Part shown: piece by piece, positions 1 through 13,494 of the stretch
How positions within the stretch are numbered: position 1 is the stretch's first letter
How the letters are laid out: each line of letters begins with the position of its first letter
From: Rotaria macrura
Taxonomy: Eukaryota; Rotifera; Eurotatoria; Philodinida; Philodinidae
DNA length: 64,000 bases
Direction of reading: 5' to 3'
Assembly (NCBI GenBank): GCA_900239685.1
Contig: OENT01000919.1
Coordinates: 1 to 64,000, forward strand
Notes under the pieces: model-generated
Databases searched by the model: none
What the model saw: the letters and a program-made list of their open reading frames with translations, nothing else
What the model was told of the DNA's origin: nothing
Translations under genes and position numbers: made by a program

Positions 1-3000
1 AATTCACTCATGAAAATCTGCTATATAGTGCATCAAATAGAACACTTCATTTTCTTTCCGAATCACTATTTGGATATGAGGTAGCTTCTTAGTATCACAG
101 AAAAAAAAATATTGTGGTTCTATATTTTTGACCACTACAGTATTTAGATTGATAATATCATTTAAGAAGTAATAAATGTGTATAAATTTATTTATTCATA
201 TCTTTTGATTCTTTTCTTGTTATGATCATCAATATTATTTCATAAGTTTGCCATAATTCACTTGAAATGATAACAGCATCATTAATATTAAGATTTCAAA
301 AAACAAACAATCCAATTGAAAATTTCAGAATTCTTCTCAAAATATGAAAATTTCTGAAATCTCTATTCAATTCTTATAGATACAAAAAAATATACATTCT
401 TAAAAATGAGCAATCTTTCTCAAACAGTTATCTGAGGATGGAAATAGCATTTGTCATAATGTATAATTGGTGGGATGAAAAAGTTCCCGGAGTGTTTTTT
501 TTATTGGAAAACCAATGAGAAGAAACATTACTAAATTACTACTCTTACCTATGCATGCAGTCTTGAATCTATGGACATGGTAAGTTCTGTTGCATGGAAC
601 ATCTATACGAGAAAATACAAACAGATTTTTAGACTACTCTCTGTACACTGACAAAACAAATTATAAAAATTGATCATCTTTCAATGATATAGTCTCTTGT
701 TCTATGAGATCCTGTCTCATTTAATAGTCATGAATGTGTGACACTAGTTCGTATTAATCGACTTTCTATCGGTCAATACAGCTACTAAATGATATAATCA
801 TTGTGAAGATAGATTATTAAAAAGTGATGACAATATGGATTTAAATAAAATAAATATTTAAATTTCTAGAAACCTAATGATCAAATCGCTATTTGAAATA
901 TATAGTCCAGAGTATTTCGAATGATTACTCACATATGACTGAAGTTAGTTTATGAAATGGACACGCTCTCTGACACGATATAAATGACGTGTTGACCATG
1001 TAGACAGCAACCATTAATAGTGATTTATTCGTGTTTGAACCGATGAATGTATTCAAATATCGTTGTATATCATAGAACATTGATACTATTAAATACTCTC
1101 ATATGCTCATAAATTTTGAATGATAACTGCTCTTTCAAAACATGCAACATTGTTAAAATTGTGCATTTTATAACAGTGTATAGATTCGTTCCTATGTTTT
1201 CATATAGATGTTCCATGCAGCAGAGTTTATTATGTCTATAGATACAGGAGTGTATGAGCTGCGCATAGGTAATAGTACTGATTCGACAGCTCTTACTGTT
1301 GTTTTATTTTTAATAAAATCATAGTTCTGGTACGTTTTTAGCAACACCATATACAATTATCAGGATATTCTAGTGTTTAAGCATTTATTCGATTGTATAG
1401 CAATTACTTGAATTTTAATTTTGATCTTGTTCGTACGCATGGACATTGAACAATCCGAATCGTAAATATCAATCATAATTCAATGAAACTTGATGCATTA
1501 CATTTAGAAAGAAAAAAATACATCGATTTCGTCATTCTCAGAAAAATTTTCAAGATTTTCTTGATTTGTACGTAATACTTTTGAAGTATTAATACTTTTC
1601 TTTTTATCTATCAATAAACATACACACGCATTAACAGTAATTTTAAAACGTAGTAATATCTTCCTTGTTATCTATTACAATCTTTCCTACAGTTATAACT
1701 ATGATTGATGATGTGTTTAAGAAAATATTTCATTCAAAGATTTACAGAAAAAAGATTGAGATGATTAGTTTAAACCGTTGTTGAATTTGCACATCATTTT
1801 CATAACGAATCCTCTCAACTCAAGGCTAAACAAAAGTCAAAATCCATCACACTAATAAAACATTTCACATCAAATCGTATTTGGTGTCTAGTGAATCTGA
1901 CGAGTTAAACTTTTCGTCTACGAAATTAACTTTCTATGCAAATTCTAGTCATCTAGAACACGCGTATTCTATCTGTAAAGATTTATTTGTAAGTATATCA
2001 TTAAAACAACTTGAAATCGATATCTTCTAATAGACAATACTGAAATTCTAATATTATCGGCAATCATGTCAAATAACAATTAGAGTGTAAATTCTAATCA
2101 GACGACGACGAATATCAGATTATTCCATGAACTGATCATTTTAGAAAAAAAAATTAATCGAAAAAATATCTGAAGAGAGATTATTGAATGGTAACGATCA
2201 ATGAAGATGAACCGAAGCTGTACAACCGTATTACCATAATCTTTATGTGTCGATCATTCGAATGCTTGCTAGTGGCATCTGTCTATGATTCTCATCACTA
2301 TTACACCATAGCATAGCATTGATCAGATTGAATAACGTTGCTAGTAGATGAATTCAATATCGATAGAAACTAGTCGAAATAACTTTAGTTAAAGTAATAA
2401 CATATTAAAAAAGGGACTCTGCAAACACTTTAGCATTAACATTCTTTGAATGTAGGAAGAAAGTTTATTCACATCGAGAATTTCAGAACCATTCATCAAT
2501 TCATGAAAAAACAAGTCATTCAAAACCGATGGATCATTTCCATTCAATCAACATGTTTATAATCGGATGTATTCATCTAAACTTGAAGTATATTAGAATC
2601 TAAATTACGATTCATATTAGTGTTTTTTTGATTGACAAAGCATCAATAAGACAGATTGGATGCGACAAATCCTACAGTACGATTAAAATGTGTCTTATCG
2701 TACTCTTTGAACATTGTATGTATATATATATTTCATTTTTTTTCATACACCAAAGGTTTCTGGATGAGGCTATCTAATAATTATATTAACGTCGATGACA
2801 AAATAAAATATATACATCCCATATTCGACTTGTTTTATTCGTAATGAAACATGAAACGAACAATATGTTCAAAGAAAAATAACCTCGTGCATGAGAATCA
2901 TCTTCTACGTGATGATTATCAATAGAATAGAGCGATTATGTCATGCGTACATTGTATTCTATCATACAAGTCATTATCTAATTTTATTGCGGAACCAATA

Positions 3001-6000
3001 TTGAATAACAAAGAAGAATAGTACGAGAGTTATGAATGGGAACAGAAACGATTCTAATTAAGTTTTAAAATTATTTTATGATCTTTCTTTTGATAAGTCA
3101 AAATCAATGTCACGAAGTACACTGGTTGATAAATCTGAATGCAAAAGCTTTTCTGCATAACTCGTATCGAGTTGAAATATAAAACTCACATATACATCCT
3201 GCCTATCAGAATCTCAAAGTATCACACTCTAGAAATAAACGAATATACTGACATTCATTTAGAGAATAGAAAATTTAGTTTGCGATGCATTTGCGTTCGT
3301 ACGAGCCGAACGTCGACATCTCTACTTCGAATATTTAAAAACGAAAGTCGTCAAGACGAATGAAATTAAGGAGCACTAATATATCTACAAAAAAACAGAG
3401 TGATCAGCTACGGCTAAATGCTGATACATCCATTGCGTTGAGGTGTCATCAGAAAGAAGTCAAACGAGATTCAGGACCATATGTATTATGTCCGATATTG
3501 TTCAGATTAACAAGCTAAAGAAAGAATGAAGAATTATAAGATCATGCAAATATATCGATAATATAGATCCGATTGACAATATCTATGTGTTACAAGCGAG
3601 TCTTATGTTTAGACTTCGAAGTCGTTTCGTTTGAACTTTCTAGTTTTGGTCGTGCCATGCATATATTTCGTTATCCAACAATAATGCTAACGTCAATTCT
3701 TTTTTGAGAGAGATAAATCTATTATTTAATTGTATGAAAGTCAGAGAATATTTGTCCATAAACGAAACTACGAATCATGTATTTTTCCTGTATGGTAAAC
3801 TACTGCACGCGTTGTATCAGATTGAAACCGACAATGAAACTTTGAAGAAATAGATTTTTCAATCGATAAATAAAATTCTATGATGGTTACGCTGCTTATT
3901 TTTGAACTCAATATTTTATTTGTTTCATCTATCATGTATTTTGTCTACTAGAGTAGATACTAATAAATGAAACCAATTTATTCATGTTTGGAATGAGAAG
4001 TCTTTGAATATAGTCTATATAAATATATCTGAGAGAGTTCTTGAAGTCGGCGTTCCTCTTCTTATAAGTCTGAACTCATATGAAGATAGAATATATACAA
4101 TGAGAATGTGTTATTGTCGTTCAAGCGTCTATTGAGTGTATAAAGCTGTTCTGAGGACGACAGTATAATTGTCCTAAAAAAGTAGACTTTCCTTTTGGAA
4201 TGTTAGAAACAAATTATGCTAGTTTGTTTGTTTCTTCGAATTCACTTACACAAGTTTCTCATTAAAAATTGGACTGATGTGAATATTCCTCTGATCTGAT
4301 ATCAAGCCTCTCTGAACATAATACAAAAGAACTAACTTTACTTAAAAATTCAACAGTCCGACAAAAAGACATACAATTCGTGTCAGGTCAAATTATCAGA
4401 ATCTTGTAAGTATCATAAATATTCTTTACAAAAAAAATTTGACAATGTCATTCTTTGCTCTCATCTGCTTAATCATCGAATGTAAAATTCACGAGACAGA
4501 AATCATAACCAATGTTTCTTCAAGATCGACAAAATAGAACAATATGGAAGCGTTGCTAGTGTTATCAAGATTTAAACGAAGAGGCAAAAATTGACTAGCC
4601 ATCAGTTCCGTAGGTTCTCTCAAAAGATACAGAAATATTTCCTACATTACAAAACTTCTCCATTGTTCTTCTCATATGATGACCTATGTGACTATAACTA
4701 TATCTCACGAAATACTTTATTCAGTTTGTTTTCAATGGTGGTACGTCGGAATTCATGGTTTGTTTTTGTGAAATTTTGTATGATTTTGTCACTTGAGTAA
4801 ACATTTAAACATTCTTTTTTGATATTCTACATTCTGTAAAATTTCTCGAATTTCGATCTATTAAAAATGTTTTACCTCATATTCATATAATTATACATTA
4901 GATACAGTTGAATTTCGCCGATTTAATGAAGCGTCTTAATGACAATACATTAATACTTATAGAAATTTCTACGGTACCAATAAATCAAGGCACGTGATGT
5001 TTTTTTGTCTTGTATTTAATATTCAATGACATCTTCAATGTAGTTAAACACGTACATATCAGAAATTGTGCTCTACATATTCTCGAATATAACTGATATA
5101 TGATTATAATAAATTAGTTTTTGGTTACTCTAGATAGTTGCGTAAGAAATGGATAGTGATAAGAGAGATTGATGATGTACAATTTCGTTTTCGCTTTAAA
5201 ATCTAAACAATTCTTTGACTAATGAAGCGGGATAGCAAGTATTTTCTACGATAGATACTTTTTAAAATCTAGCAGAATAAGAAAAGAACACACCATGAAA
5301 TATATCATATCAATTTTCCTTGTATACATTACATTAGAGAAAAAATATCTGAAGTTTTTATTATTCTCTTGAAGTATCTAAAACTATATAGTACTTCATT
5401 CATATTTTGTATCCGATTCGTCCTTTTTTTTTGTAAAAATAACAAAGATGTATTTTCAGAAACAATCTGGTGATTGTCAATAGAATAACATAATATTAAA
5501 AAGGGACGAATCTGCATAGTTTACATGAACTTTAGATTCGCTAAGATCGCATAGGTGCGTATGACATATGAATTCATCATTTATAAATAAGATAAGAGAA
5601 TCTCTAAGACATAGTTGGATAATATTCATTTTTTTAATAGAATACATCACATCTGATTCCATTTGTTCAGAAGAAATAATCATTTAGTATGGAACTTCTC
5701 TGTACGTTCAAATAATACGACTAACTAAAGCATTACACGATGTATGATTAGTAATTTGATTCTTTCAAGTAGAAAAAAAAAGTTGTAATCGCATCTCGAT
5801 GAAATCAAAAACGCGAATAATTTTTCTTGTCTTATTATAATTTCAATAGAAGTTTGTAGTAGTTGACAACAACACTTGATAATTGCCTAGTCGTTAATGC
5901 ATCATTCAATGAACCAAATATTCGTTTGTTTCTTTTTCTTTCTCTTTCTTTTTTGTTGTATATCTTAATGGTAATTTTCTTTTACATAGTACAATCTAAT

Positions 6001-8780
6001 CTTAACAACGACATCAATCGATTTCTGACAAGCATTATTAAGTGTACTACTGTCGATGTTGATGATGGTTATTTGATTATGTTAAAATCATGCCGACATA
6101 TTTGTTAGGGTTGGACAAGAGGATTATGTTCGACGAAAATACCACCAATTACAATCGAACATTGTGGTCAGGCGTTTGAGTAAATAAGATGTAAACTCAT
6201 GTGCCTAACAAACATACGTAAATACATAGAAAACGAGAAAGAAGAGTTTCATTAAATGACTTATTTCTTTTTGCTCGATGTAATCGCAAACCAATTAACA
6301 GATTTACGTACACATGCCTCCAGAGAGGGACAACCAAGATCATAATTGTCTGTCGAACAATTATCTGACATCCAACAAAGTTCTATTTATAGACTATGTA
6401 TCTTACGGTTTTGTACGGTAAATGCTCTGAAACTCGATAGATATACATGTAAAACAAAAATTCTATTTCTATACTGAACAATGTTAATTATAGTTATGGA
6501 ACATAGTATGATAATAAGAAAAACCGATTATTTATATTGACCAGAGACATGTATATATATATATATATATGCATGTAGGCTTTTTATAAAAATAAGAAGC
6601 AATCATTGACAAAATTGAGTGCCGAATTGAATTCATAATGCCAAAGTAATAGGATACCTTTCGTCTATTTACATTGCACTATTTTTGTGCATGCACACAT
6701 GTGGTAGTACGAATCATTTTTTTTTACCGAGCCATGTATTGATTCGCTCTAATTTTATTTTAATGTAAGAAATGAATCGATAATTCTTTTTACAAAATTT
6801 TTTCTTCTGTCTATTTTTGAATAAATTTTTTTTCTTGACGTAGGCCCAAGTGTACCGTAGACAAATCATTCTCACAGGGCATAAATGCCATGATTCTTTC
6901 GTTTAATATATACAATCTCTTTTTCTTCTCTTCTCAGGTCATGTTATTATTACCTCCATTATAATTCTTTCTTTTTTCTTTAATACATGTGAATGTTATT
7001 CGTTGCTCATCGATAGAATTTAATCGTAAGCTAGAATGCATCGATAATCAACTAACGCTCTATCATTCGTCATTTTATTATTATCGGCACATTCTTTATA
7101 ACTATTGTCAGGCAGCAGTATCAATAATCGACGAGCTGTGAGACGATAGCGATGGCGTCCTACATCCATCATTTCCTCAACTTCTCGCTTTTATCTCGTT
7201 TCTCACTCAACTCATTTAGCAGAGATTCATTTGGTTGGTTTGCATACTTCATACCTCTTGACTAATAAAGAGAAAGAAAAAAAATCGAGAAAAGAATGAG
7301 CAACACTTCCAGATGTATTTATTGATAGTTTTGGTATCCGATCCAATGAAAATAGAATACAAATACCATTAACTCGAGTGTATATTTTTTTCCTTTGCAT
7401 TATTTTAGATATTTCAGAAAAGATGTTTTCTGATTTTATTGACGATGACTTACTAACAGATTCGTTGGGATTACCTTCATCAACGTTAATAAAACCCATA
7501 ATTAACATTAATAATAATGGTAAGTTTTGAGTATTTCTTTAGTGTACATGTGGCATAAGTGAGGACAATAATATTTATTAACAATAACGGATGTCAGATG
7601 TGTGTGTGTGTGAAATGACAACACACTAGGAACCTTATCATTAGTTGTATGCACGTTTGTTCAGTCTCGATTTGTGTCTTTTGAAAACTTTCTACATTTG
7701 AATATTATTTTCATTATTAGAACAGTCTTGTTGATTACATTGATTGAGAATATTTATTAATGATTTACTATGAAAAGTCCTTTCTTTTCTTTTTGTTTTT
7801 TAAAACTTTCAAACTATTCATGACATAGTTAATTGCGTAATATTCATATATACATAATAGAAGAGACGAAGAAATGAAAATTAAATAGATTTCATACGAT
7901 GAACTTTTCAACAAAATAACTTAAGTTTATTTTATAGATGATAAGAAATAAAGTAATAAAAGAGATTAGCAACTTAATTTATCGTTTGTTATATGAAATT
8001 TTAATGTGTCTTAAATTAGTCTGTTAAATTGTATATTCTACAATACCATCTGCTAGTCATATAAAATAATATGCTGCATATATTTATTCATATGTCGTAT
8101 TGACACTGATAAAAATTAATTAACATGATAATTTAATTTAATTTTTATCAAAATGACTTGATTATGTATGAATACATTTAATTATACTTACATTTTATTA
8201 ATGAATATTTCAGTGTGATTGTTTTCTCATTTATTTGATTACCGTATGTCCGTTGCATACATCTCAAGATTGAGAAAGAATATCGCTGCATCCTTCTGGT
8301 CGCCCTTTTTTTTTCTCCATGCGACAATACCTTTATCTTCATCGTTCTTCGTCTTATTCGTCGTTGCTATTTCGCATAGATGTGAAGAGATAATCAAGTG
8401 CCGCTACAATATAATATAGTGTGTATACATAAGGCACACTCGTCCCCCCGGGAGGACCATGAATGTGCTAAAATAGAAAGGAAAAAAACCGAGAAAATAA
8501 GTATCTTGTGGTTTTAATTAGCTCATTCAGTTAGAGGTGATTGTGAATAGAGAGATTTTTTCATCGTTCTCTTCGTCATCATTTAGCAATTTGCTTCTTT
8601 TTTTTCTTTTTTTTTTTCGTGTCCTATCGTATGTATGTATAAGAAGAACAGAACACACGCCACATCCACGTCTTTTTTTTTGTAACACACGTTCGCACAC
8701 ACACACTGTTAGATTCATTTCTTTTGAAAAAAAAAGAACACACCGTTAAACGCTGCGTCAACGACGAAAGATATCCATAC
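1..8780. other. Gene-poor AT-rich region upstream of the LMO4-like gene
   Basis: No convincing coding sequence is visible on either strand. Open frames here are short (under about 95 codons), low in complexity and show no recognisable family. The sequence is AT-rich with many poly-A and poly-T runs. An (AT)n microsatellite lies near 6552-6570. The last 350 bases before the LMO4 start, including a GC-rich patch near 8443-8458 and pyrimidine runs around 8590-8690, are the natural place for its promoter and 5' UTR, but no clear TATA box or initiator stands out. Distal enhancers could be present, but nothing in the single sequence demonstrates one. Confidence 0.6.
6552..6570. repeat. (TA)n microsatellite
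   Basis: About nine uninterrupted TA units. Similar short TA tracts occur near 13241-13258 and in the LMO4 3' region near 11864-11883. Confidence 0.9.
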
Positions 8781-11747
8781 ATGGTGAGACCGAGTCGAAG
8801 CACGCGCCGACGCGCTGTTGCTTCTGCAACAGGTGAGTCTAAGAAATCCTATATGAAATTGATTAAGTAAAAAGCTTTTTTCGATCTGCTAAAATCGATA
8901 ATCCCTTTTATTTCACTAGAAAAGCTAATGCTCTTGACATTCAGTCTGTCAAGTTTTATTTTTGTCTTCTTCACTGTCAATTTCTTAATGCTTTTATTCA
9001 TTTATCTATTTATGATTTGAACAATTTTTTTTAATCATGACAATCAATTTTGAAATCTTTTCTATCTGACAAACGACGAAAAACATTATATTTTCAATTA
9101 AACAAAAAAGAACGAGACAAAGAGCAGTTGTTGATGCTATTTATTGACTGTGAGAATTGAGAATAGAAATAAAGAAAGATGAGATTGTATACTTGACAAA
9201 TCAATTTCGATGATTAAAAAAAATAGAATAAACACGGCTTAACAGTCATACAATGGTAGCGAATTTTTAAATTAAGAATTTTCTTATTTACGAGTAATGA
9301 TCTTATTTGTCTATTCATTTGCTTTTCTATATATAGACATCACACATGTTTAACTAATTTGAATTGTCATTAAAAAATCCGAGGACATGAAGCACCAGTT
9401 TGTACGTTTTTTTCCTCTTTTTCTTATTTCATTTCGAGTTTTTTTTTCTTCTAATGAATTTTTGCCATTGATCGATTGTACATGAAAGAACTCGAAGCCA
9501 ACCTATCTTCTCATTTTCTTCAATTCATTAATTGACAACGTCTATTTGTAATATAATGGAGAATAGAGAAAAGAATCATATTGTGATGTCGGTTAGTGCT
9601 TGTGTATGATGATGAAGAAAATAGAAAAAGAGGAAGGGAAAGAGAGAGAGGGAGAGTAGGAGAAGGAAAAAACGAGACCAAGTTTTGTTTCTGTGCACAA
9701 ACGAGACGAGACGAGGCGCGTAAGTTTGCCTGATAGAACATTATATGTACGGAATATTCTACTGAATGGATATATAAGTACTGGACGACATATATCAACA
9801 ATAATATTCATCTTTTGGCATAAAAAATTATAGAAGTATTATTGACGATTATTATTCTATATTTCATATTATGATTTATACAGGTAAATCTTTTTAACAA
9901 AAATAGATTAATAAAGCAATTAAATTTAAACATTTTTTCCAATGATTTGTTGGAAAAAAAAGAATAAGAATACTATGCAACCTTGCTTTGTATACTATGG
10001 AACACGTTTTTCTTGCTTTCTTTCATCATCTAACATTTAATATTTAATTTCTCTACTGTTGGCTCTCTAACCAATTCTGTTAAAATATAACTTCAGCTTT
10101 CTTTTCTCTTCATTAAATACATTCAGTAAAAAAAATATATTTTAGTCCTACATTTAAAAATCGAAGAACTAGACTCATATCGATCATCATCAGTGAGATT
10201 GTTGGCTGTATGTAGTTGCGAATATTTTTTCACACCTCTATATACGTAGTACAGACAACATAGACCATATATAATTAGAGTGATTGAATACACGATGAAT
10301 CGACAGTATACAATATTCTTTTATTATTTGATATAATTTGCGGTGATGTTATTATTTCGATCGTTCTGCCGTTCATCTTGTGTAACCATTAGCATTCTGA
10401 TAATGACTTTTTCTTTGTTTTCTTCTGATCACATTTATTAAGCTCTTTTCTTTTCTCTTACTCTCATGTGTCAAGTAGAAAGAGAATCTCATCTCATTCA
10501 TATACACGCACAATCGTCATCGATCATCATCTTATAATTGGAAAACAAATTGAAATCGAGATGTATTAGTAATAGGAAAAGAACGAAGTACATGAATATT
10601 AATTATCCTCTTGTCATTCATTTTTTTTTCTAGGCAATAACAGTAGTTCAATTCAATTGATGCAGCCTAAGTCTGAATCACAGCCAATTGTATTTGATCA
10701 GCAACAAGAACAACAACTGCCGCTACAAACAAAAATGGTACCTATTGCACCGCGTTACGATTCAAATCCAACAAACACAAATCCATATACATGTTCGCTT
10801 TGTACACAACCAATCCAAGAGCGTTATTTTCTTCGTACACAAGATCGTTTATCTCGTGGAAGTTATTGGCATATGCAATGTTTACGTTGCCAATATTGTG
10901 ATGTAGTTTTAGCTGATATAGCTTCAACATTTTATACAAAAGATAATGTACTTCTTTGCAAATCTGATTATATCAAGTAAGGATTCGGTTCGTTTTTAAT
11001 TTTAATTTTAATTTTATCCAAGAAGAAAAAAAAGGGACAACAACAAGGATGTCGATAGTGTTTTTCTTTCTATGTCGACCTTGAAGAGTAAATAATAAAA
11101 TTTCTTCTTGTTTTCAATTAAATCAAAACTTCCTTTCTTTTTTGTCTCGTCTCACCTCGAAATGAATTAAACTATTGACGTTCGAATGTATTTTTTGTAA
11201 TGTTTTGTTTAATTATAGAAAATATGGTAGTCGTCCATGTTCATTATGTAGTCAAGTGATTGGAACAAACGAACAGATAATGCGTGTTAGTCCAAATTAT
11301 GTTTATCATCTATCTTGTTTTACTTGTGTTAAATGTCATACACCTTTAGTTAAAGGTGATCGTTATGTACTTTTCAATGGACAACCATTTTGCGAAAAAG
11401 ATAATCCACTAAAATCATCAACAAATATTAATAATAGTCCAGCAACAAAACGTGGAGGTACAACAAGTAAACGTGGAGCGAAAGCAGGACGTGCTTCAGC
11501 TGCAGCAACGGCTTCAGCTGCAATTCAAGTACAACAAACTTTCGTAACACCACATCCACAATATCATCATACGGGACATATATCACTTATAAATAATCAT
11601 CATACGTCCAATACAATAACACATTCGTTGCTCAGTAATCATCCTATTACTACTAATAATACTACTACGACTAATAATAATAATAATACTATGAATAGCA
11701 ACGGTTTATCATTATCAGCAACAGCAACTCACGATGATTTATATTAA
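8781..11747 (+). CDS. LMO4: LIM-only protein, LMO4-like (3 exons)
   Basis: The coding exons I infer are 8781-8832, 10634-10976 and 11219-11747, giving 307 residues; phases agree at both junctions. Exon 1 starts at ATG, encodes a short Arg/Ser-rich leader and ends at a GTGAGT donor. Exon 2 follows a poly-T tract and TAG acceptor. Two LIM zinc fingers are visible: LIM1 about residues 71-129 (Cys-x2-Cys start, His-x2-Cys, Cys-x2-Cys, ending Cys-x2-Asp) and LIM2 about 139-193 (same ligand spacing, ending CEKD). The junction residues (DYIKKYGSRPC) and the NVYHL/FTC/GDRY/FCEHD-type pattern fit LMO4 better than LMO1-3. LMO proteins are nuclear adaptors that bind LDB through the LIM domains and have no DNA-binding domain; none is seen here. 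The protein is longer than vertebrate LMO4 (about 165 aa). It has a ~70 aa N-terminal extension and a ~110 aa low-complexity tail, first Gly/Ala/Lys/Arg-rich, then His/Asn/Thr-rich. The first intron is 1.8 kb. An additional upstream non-coding exon is possible. Confidence 0.9.
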
Positions 11748-13494
11748 AATGTTTCAATCGAATGAACTGTTGTCTCTTTCTATGCACTCTTGTTGCCTAT
11801 TTGTTTATATCTTTTGTAATTGTTATGAAGAAAAAGATAATATATATATCTTTATATATTATCTATATATATATATATATATAAATATAAAACAAGTGAT
11901 TTTTCTGATACGAGTAGGATTCTTCTGTATAAATAGTAAAGCATTTTTATGTTAGATAATCTTTGTAATGTGTTTGAAAAATTGGTCACCTTGACCTTAG
12001 TCTTTTTGCTTTTTTCATTAGTTGCTTAAGTATCATTTCTATCATTTGGTCTTTCATTATTTATATCTATAAAGATAGATTTCTTTTTGATGATGATGAG
12101 AGAATAGATGGGCCAATGAGATGTGCATGAATATTAGAGAAGAATGAGTTTCTATATAAAACTAAAAATATTTCTTTTTCCAATATATGAGAATGATGAA
12201 TCATTTTTGTTTATTTATTTTCTGTAGAAAATTATAATTGATATAAATAAGTAATTAAGCGACAGTAGAAATAGACTTTCTATGGTCGTACAATAATTTG
12301 TTCTTATCGTTATAAATAAATGAGAAGTACTGTCATGCAATTCATTCGATCAATTAAACTTGTCACCTTGGATGTTCATTTTAACGTTAACAAGAATACC
12401 ACTTTAAAAAAAATAGTTTCATTTTTAAAATGAAATCAATTATATACGATCATGATATTTTAACTACAAGAAAACCAAGATTGACTATCACGTAGTTTGG
12501 AAGAAAATATGAAGAGATCTATTTTTAGAAGGCGTAGATTGATCATTAAAATAAGTTGACCTTTAAAAATAAAGGTAAGACTTCGTGGGTGGTTCGATCC
12601 TAAGAAGAGTTTCTCTAAGTGAATTATAAAAACAAAACTTGAATAGATTATAAAATTACGTTTATAATTGTTTTAAAAAAAGCAGAACACTGTGGCGATG
12701 ACTTGGCTATTGTTTCTCTTCAATCTTGCAAAACGAAGTGATAAATCAAAACCACTTTTCATTTTAAGTCTGGTCAGTTTTCGACGAATGCAAGTGAGTA
12801 GATTTCATTTTCTATTTCAATCGTCGGATACATTTTACTTCTTCGATCCATTCTTCATAATCTTCCAAGATATGAGTAACGATAACTCGTAATAGCTATT
12901 TTCAAAATGTATGTGATTATTTACTCTATCTTAAAAAACTTGAAATTATCTATCTTTTAGATCGGGAAAAAAGCTTTAATAATTATAGTTTTTAGAATAT
13001 GTCTACATATGCATATTTCTTCATAAAATTAACTCTTGCTAGAATGTTTTATGGAAAAGTTCTTTTCGTGAAAGCTATTTTCAAGAATCCATAACTATTG
13101 TGAGAATATTAATGCTCATGTTCAAAACATTTATACGGTTCATTCTCAGTGATCGATGTCCTCTTGATCTCAATTTTGAATAAAATACTTACTGTGTACT
13201 TTAGAATGTATCATAGCAGATGGTGATATTTAAATAGTCTTTATATATATATATATATGACAACAATAAAGTTCATGTAAGAAGAACAATAATTTAATCT
13301 TTGACTATTTCATACAGAACGATTTTCATGAAATTCCATCTGTCGACAAATATGAAGAAGTATTTATTGATATGAGAGGAAAAAAAATATGATTAAAATA
13401 GATAATAAAATGAAATCAATTGCACTACTTAATCGACATCGAACATAAAGATTAACAATAGAATTGTTGAAATACTATTGAAAACAAACAGATT
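11748..13494. other. Convergent intergenic region between LMO4-like and AP-3 beta genes
   Basis: This holds the 3' flanks of two genes that face each other. TA-rich microsatellite sequence lies at about 11840-11890. No reading frame has recognisable content. A B-box-like word (GGTTCGATCC) occurs at about 12591-12600 but without a tRNA fold. Confidence 0.6.

Noticed and set aside
8527..8749. Overlapping plus and minus frames rich in Arg/Lys/Phe just before LMO4
   Set aside because: They are generated by poly-T/poly-A low complexity, with no family resemblance.
10742..10939. Minus-strand frame inside LMO4 exon 2, and the +1 frame at 10688-10906
   Set aside because: Shadows of the LIM1-encoding exon. 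The plus-strand frame encodes correctly spaced zinc ligands.
12560..12620. B-box-like GGTTCGATCC
   Set aside because: No A box at proper distance and no cloverleaf pairing, so not a tRNA.
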